Assembly: GCA_900543625.1 (NCBI GenBank)
Contig: UQSF01000007.1
Location: 40,909-104,908, forward strand
Origin: an uncultured Eubacteriales bacterium
GTDB lineage: Bacteria > Bacillota > Clostridia > Oscillospirales > Oscillospiraceae
DNA: 64,000 nucleotides
Direction of reading: 5' to 3'
Shown in pieces: positions 60,766 through 64,000 of this stretch (the first letter of the stretch is position 1; every line of letters starts with the position of its first letter). The notes beneath the pieces were generated by a model that saw only the letters and a list, made by a program, of their open reading frames with translations, was not told the origin of the DNA and searched no databases. A program made the translations under genes and the position numbers.

Positions 60766-61010
60766 AAAGTAATGACTAAATAACCACCATTTGACGGCGA
60801 TGTGAACGTCGCAGAGATGTATTCGCCCAAAAATATACATGCTTGGCAGGCAATGGCGAGTAATCGTAGCACCTGCGGAAACATGGACACGGTGCACAGA
60901 CAAAGATAATGTACAATAAGTTGCGCAAATTGAAAATCGCATAAAAGAAGACATAGCATGCAGGCTCTGTTAGAATGAAGTTACCACACACCATTCTGAA
61001 AGGAGACAGC
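60766..61010. other. AT-rich gap without gene
   Basis: Short frames here lack ribosome binding sites and protein-like composition. The last 40 bases (GTTACCACACACCATTCTGA, then AAGGAG) look like the region that precedes IS256-type transposase genes. Confidence 0.5.
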
Positions 61011-61015
61011 AAACT

Positions 61016-61288
61016 ATGTCCGAGAAAATTGTACAGATGAACATCGAGCGGTATCGCCGCCGGGAGAGCAGCGTGGAGGAGGCCCTCATCGAGATGTACC
61101 TGACAGGCGTTTCCGTGTGCCAGGTGGAAGACATCACCGAGGCGTTGTGGGGCAGCAAGGTTTCTCCCGCCACCATCAGCGAGCTGAACAAGAGAGCCTA
61201 CGTCCACATCGAGGACTGGCGGAATCCCCCTTGCAAGACGGGCACTATCCATACGTCTACGTGGACGGCATATAGAAAGAGAGTCTAA
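61016..61288 (+). pseudogene. IS256-family transposase fragment
   Basis: The 90-codon frame begins with the internal region of an IS256 transposase, EEALIEMYLTGVSVCQVEDI then TEALWGSKVSPATISELNK. A shift of frame inside CCCCCTTGC changes the reading. In the other frame the next residues are LQDGHYPYVYVDGI, which is the start of the catalytic region with its first Asp, and a stop follows immediately. Both the N-terminal DNA-binding part and the rest of the DDE domain are missing, so it is a dead remnant. Confidence 0.8.
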
Positions 61289-61317
61289 CAAATCGCTGTT
61301 AGACTCTCTTTGCTTTT
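61276..61317 (+). terminator. hairpin after the transposase fragment
   Basis: AAAGAGAGTCTAACA/TGTTAGACTCTCTTT is followed by GCTTTT. It may be an intrinsic terminator in either direction. Confidence 0.7.
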
Positions 61318-61335
61318 AATTATTTAATTGCGGCC

Positions 61336-61530
61336 TTAGTAAAATTCTTTACCTTCCGCATACGCCTTGCGGCATTCGTTTAAAGACATAATGTTTGCTA
61401 GCCCTTTTGCGTCGGGATTTTCTTCTTGCGTAACATCGTTCATCCAACTGCAAATAGGACATTCTTCAAACTCTACCTCAAATCTATACTTGCCGCACAC
61501 TGGACATTGTCTAATGGCTGGATAATTCAT
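61336..61530 (-). CDS. CPCC-type cysteine-rich small protein
   Basis: The 64-residue protein has CPVCGKY and CPICSW knuckles and the family tail VTQEENPDAKGLANIMSLNE, given here in part, followed by CRKAY. Such CPCC proteins occur next to polymorphic toxin or accessory genes. The ATG has GAGGT upstream. It is the only intact gene in a decayed, AT-richer segment, so it may be a surviving immunity-like gene. Confidence 0.78.
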   Translation of the reverse strand: MNYPAIRQCPVCGKYRFEVEFEECPICSWMNDVTQEENPDAKGLANIMSLNECRKAYAEGKEFY

Positions 61531-61534
61531 TATT

Positions 61535-61950
61535 TTACCTCGTGAATTTTCTAATTTGGTCTAACCAGTATTCTTCTGGTTCCATTCCCCATATTTCTTT
61601 TTGGGGAATAAACAATGTAGATATTGTTCCTTTATCACTGAATATTGCAAATAAACCTGTAGAATGCTGAAACTTAATCAGATTGCCTATCGCGCTTATA
61701 AAACCAACGACATCAACCATATCTATTTCTTTCTTAATAAAGGCATCTGCCATTGCTTCATATTTATCCCAAGCAGCATCACCTATAAGACCAGTAAGTT
61801 CCTCGGCGTGTTTCTAATGTCGTGGAGTTCTTTTATAAAAACGCAATCGCTAATTACTCCGCTGCAACTCATGGACTTTATTAATTGCTTCCTGAACATC
61901 TGGGCTTATCGCTGCCTTTGGCGAACGAACTTTATTAATCTTTTCTATAT
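61535..61950 (-). pseudogene. decayed gene upstream of the CPCC gene
   Basis: The last 72 codons (61535-61753) are open and read MADAFIKKEIDMVDVVGFIS, ending EYWLDQIRKFTR. Upstream, related pieces continue in shifting frames: FIKELHDIRNTP, then EELTGLIGDAAWDKYEAM, interrupted by stops and at least one shift. This looks like the remains of one protein of 150 or more residues. I do not recognise the family. Confidence 0.55.
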
Positions 61951-61954
61951 TGTA

Positions 61955-62116
61955 TCATTTCTCTTTTCTAAATTCAACTGGATAGGTTCTGCATTCAGCC
62001 TCGTCGAATTTTTGTTGGCAGAGTCGGTGATATTCATCCGCCTTTTTACGAGTAATAAACTCATTGATTAATTCGGGTAGGGTCTTGGCGGCGGCCTCGG
62101 TTAGTGTTATACGCAT
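61955..62116 (-). CDS. small hypothetical protein of 53 residues
   Basis: The ATG at 62116 has a strong GGAGG eight bases upstream. The product starts MRITLTEAAAKTLPELINEF, is charged throughout and ends EFRKEK. It may be a complete small protein or the head of the decayed gene that follows 4 bases later. Confidence 0.5.
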   Translation of the reverse strand: MRITLTEAAAKTLPELINEFITRKKADEYHRLCQQKFDEAECRTYPVEFRKEK

Positions 62117-62149
62117 CTGGGGTTCCTCCTTACAGTTCTAAAGTTAGAG

Positions 62150-62182
62150 ATTCATAGACCTAACCAAGAATTCATAGACCTA
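62150..62182. repeat. 13-bp direct repeat
   Basis: ATTCATAGACCTA occurs at 62150-62162 and at 62170-62182, 20 bases apart, just outside the tRNA cluster terminator. Confidence 0.6.
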
Positions 62183-62207
62183 GAGAGGAAAAAGGGGCCG
62201 CCCCAAA

Positions 62208-62248
62208 TAAAAAAGGTTCACTAGAATTAGAAAAATCCTAGTGAACCT
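62208..62248 (-). terminator. terminator of the 5S-tRNA unit
   Basis: AGGTTCACTAG/CTAGTGAACCT with a 13-base loop. Six T follow on the minus strand. Confidence 0.85.
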
Positions 62249-62256
62249 CACGTTTT

Positions 62257-62332
62257 TGGCAGGGGAAGAAGGCTTCGAACCCTCGGCCTACGGTTTTGGA
62301 GACCGTCGCTCTACCAACTGAGCTATTCCCCT
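62257..62332 (-). tRNA. tRNA-Trp(CCA)
   Basis: Acceptor AGGGGAA/TTCCCCT, anticodon loop CTCCAAA (CCA), GGTTCGAAGCC T-arm and encoded CCA. Confidence 0.94.
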
Positions 62333-62345
62333 ATATATCAAAAAA

Positions 62346-62422
62346 TGGTGGGCCTTCAGGGACTTGAACCCGGGACCGACCGGTTATGAGCCGGTTGCTC
62401 TAACCAACTGAGCTAAAGGCCC
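62346..62422 (-). tRNA. tRNA-Met/Ile2(CAU)
   Basis: Acceptor GGGCCTT/AAGGCCC, anticodon loop CTCATAA (CAT), encoded CCA. The CAT anticodon could be elongator Met or lysidine-modified Ile2. The body alone does not decide this by eye. Confidence 0.88.
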
Positions 62423-62464
62423 ATATTCAAAGAATGCCGCCACGGTTGGTGACGGCAATATCTC

Positions 62465-62539
62465 TGGCGCCTCCTGTAGGATTCGAACCTACAACCCTCC
62501 GGTTAACAGCCGGATGCTCTACCGTTGAGCTAAGGAGGC
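62465..62539 (-). tRNA. tRNA-Asn(GUU)
   Basis: Acceptor GCCTCCT/AGGAGGC, anticodon loop CTGTTAA (GTT), encoded CCA. Confidence 0.94.
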
Positions 62540-62544
62540 ATTAA

Positions 62545-62574
62545 GCAAGGGATTCGCCTGAGCGAATCCCTTGT
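62545..62574 (-). other. processing hairpin between 5S rRNA and tRNA-Asn
   Basis: GCAAGGGATTCGC/GCGAATCCCTTGT with loop CTGA. It has no T-run, so it is more likely a processing signal than a terminator. Confidence 0.6.
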
Positions 62575-62690
<116 letters not shown>

Positions 62691-62712
62691 TATGGTAAAT
62701 GGCTCACGCCAA

Positions 62713-62741
62713 ATACTACTATAAAATTGACCTCATGTCAA
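62713..62741 (-). promoter_or_regulatory. promoter of the 5S-tRNA unit
   Basis: TTGACA, 17 bases, TAGTAT on the minus strand, between tRNA-Lys and 5S. Confidence 0.7.
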
Positions 62742-62752
62742 GAGGTTTTTCC

Positions 62753-62783
62753 CCGTTGGATGTGTGTACCACACATCCAACGG
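62753..62783 (-). other. strong hairpin after tRNA-Lys
   Basis: CCGTTGGATGTGTG/CACACATCCAACGG with loop TAC. It is followed by A rather than T on the minus strand. Confidence 0.6.
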
Positions 62784-62785
62784 AG

Positions 62786-62861
62786 TGGTACACCATCAGG
62801 GACTCGAACCCTGGACACCCTGATTAAGAGTCAGGTGCTCTACCAGCTGAGCTAATGGTGC
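62786..62861 (-). tRNA. tRNA-Lys(CUU)
   Basis: Acceptor GCACCAT/ATGGTGT, anticodon loop CTCTTAA (CTT), encoded CCA. Confidence 0.93.
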
Positions 62862-62870
62862 TCATAAAAG

Positions 62871-62945
62871 TGGTGACCCGAGGGAGAGTCGAACTCCCGA
62901 TTGGGGCGTGAGAGGCCCCCGTCTTGACCACTTGACCATCGGGCC
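62871..62945 (-). tRNA. tRNA-Glu(CUC)
   Basis: Acceptor GGCCCGA/TCGGGTC, anticodon stem GGGGC/GCCCC with loop CTCTCAC (CTC), encoded CCA. Confidence 0.92.
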
Positions 62946-63026
62946 ACACAGGTTTGCATCTGCACCTTCAAAACCGAACAGAGGATGAAAGATTCACAAG
63001 GCGGTTTGCCTGCAACATTCTTGTAG

Positions 63027-64000
<974 letters not shown>

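Noticed and set aside
62753..62783. Intrinsic terminator after tRNA-Lys.
   Set aside because: The hairpin is strong but followed by A, not T, in the direction of transcription.

Overview
The window is a 64 kb stretch of a GC-rich, spore-forming Firmicute of the class Clostridia. The SpoIIAA-SpoIIAB-SigF cassette, three T-box leaders, a long Bacillus-type SRP RNA in front of dnaX, consensus SigA promoters with AGGAGG-type ribosome binding sites, and a 2-oxoacid:ferredoxin-oxidoreductase-type ferredoxin all point there. The strong G+C bias and families such as DUF5685, PRK06851 and CPCC suggest Oscillospiraceae-like relatives, but that rank is inference.

Layout. 0-7.4 kb (minus strand): partial ferredoxin, P-loop ATPase, formate/nitrite channel, spoIIA operon, T-box-controlled valS, and a shortened thioredoxin-reductase-like flavoprotein. 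7.5-12.8 kb (plus): glnS, pyrR-uraA behind an attenuator, an aminotransferase. 12.8-18.6 kb: DMT exporter, an unassigned structured RNA followed by tRNA-Leu, a lipoprotein, a T-box-controlled YkvI-type transporter, and an operon pairing an inactive rhomboid-like protein with a DapF/CntK-type racemase. 18.7-25 kb (plus): rlmB, a large P-type-ATPase-like protein without the phosphorylation motif, an EF-G paralogue, an SGNH-like protein. 25-30.7 kb (minus): hairpin-rich spacer, pyrimidine nucleoside phosphorylase, and the nnrD-lipoprotein-alr-endoA operon, which lacks the usual antitoxin. 30.8-34.9 kb (plus): T-box-pheST and ireB. 35-42.6 kb: tRNA-Gln, a ferredoxin divergent from a Crp/Fnr regulator, a SUFU-domain protein, an aminotransferase, the larB-larE-larC nickel-pincer operon, and a DUF134-NifX fusion. 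42.7-46.7 kb: SGNH hydrolase and purC-purF, whose codon use differs from the neighbours. 46.7-55.5 kb: tRNA-Ala, SRP RNA, dnaX-ybaB, a dinB/XRE-S24 divergon, a HAD phosphatase, a PRK06851 ATPase, and a DnaJ/DUF5685/zinc-ribbon operon. 55.7-60.7 kb: sodium symporter, DMT transporter and two tandem opine-dehydrogenase paralogues. 60.8-62.1 kb: AT-richer debris (IS256 fragment, CPCC protein, broken genes). 62.2-64 kb (minus): tail of an rRNA operon in which tRNA-Glu and tRNA-Lys lie between 23S and 5S, followed by tRNA-Asn, -Met and -Trp.

How the genes work together. Much of the window is housekeeping: aminoacyl-tRNA synthetases under T-box control, nucleotide salvage and synthesis, replication and repair, and entry into sporulation. 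The accessory interest lies in several modules with degenerate enzyme-like proteins (pseudo-P-type ATPase, pseudo-rhomboid, truncated flavoprotein, degenerate SGNH), in an unassigned small RNA with a predicted pseudoknot, and in ribosome binding sites buried in inverted repeats. Functions are read from motifs and synteny by eye. No database search was run.
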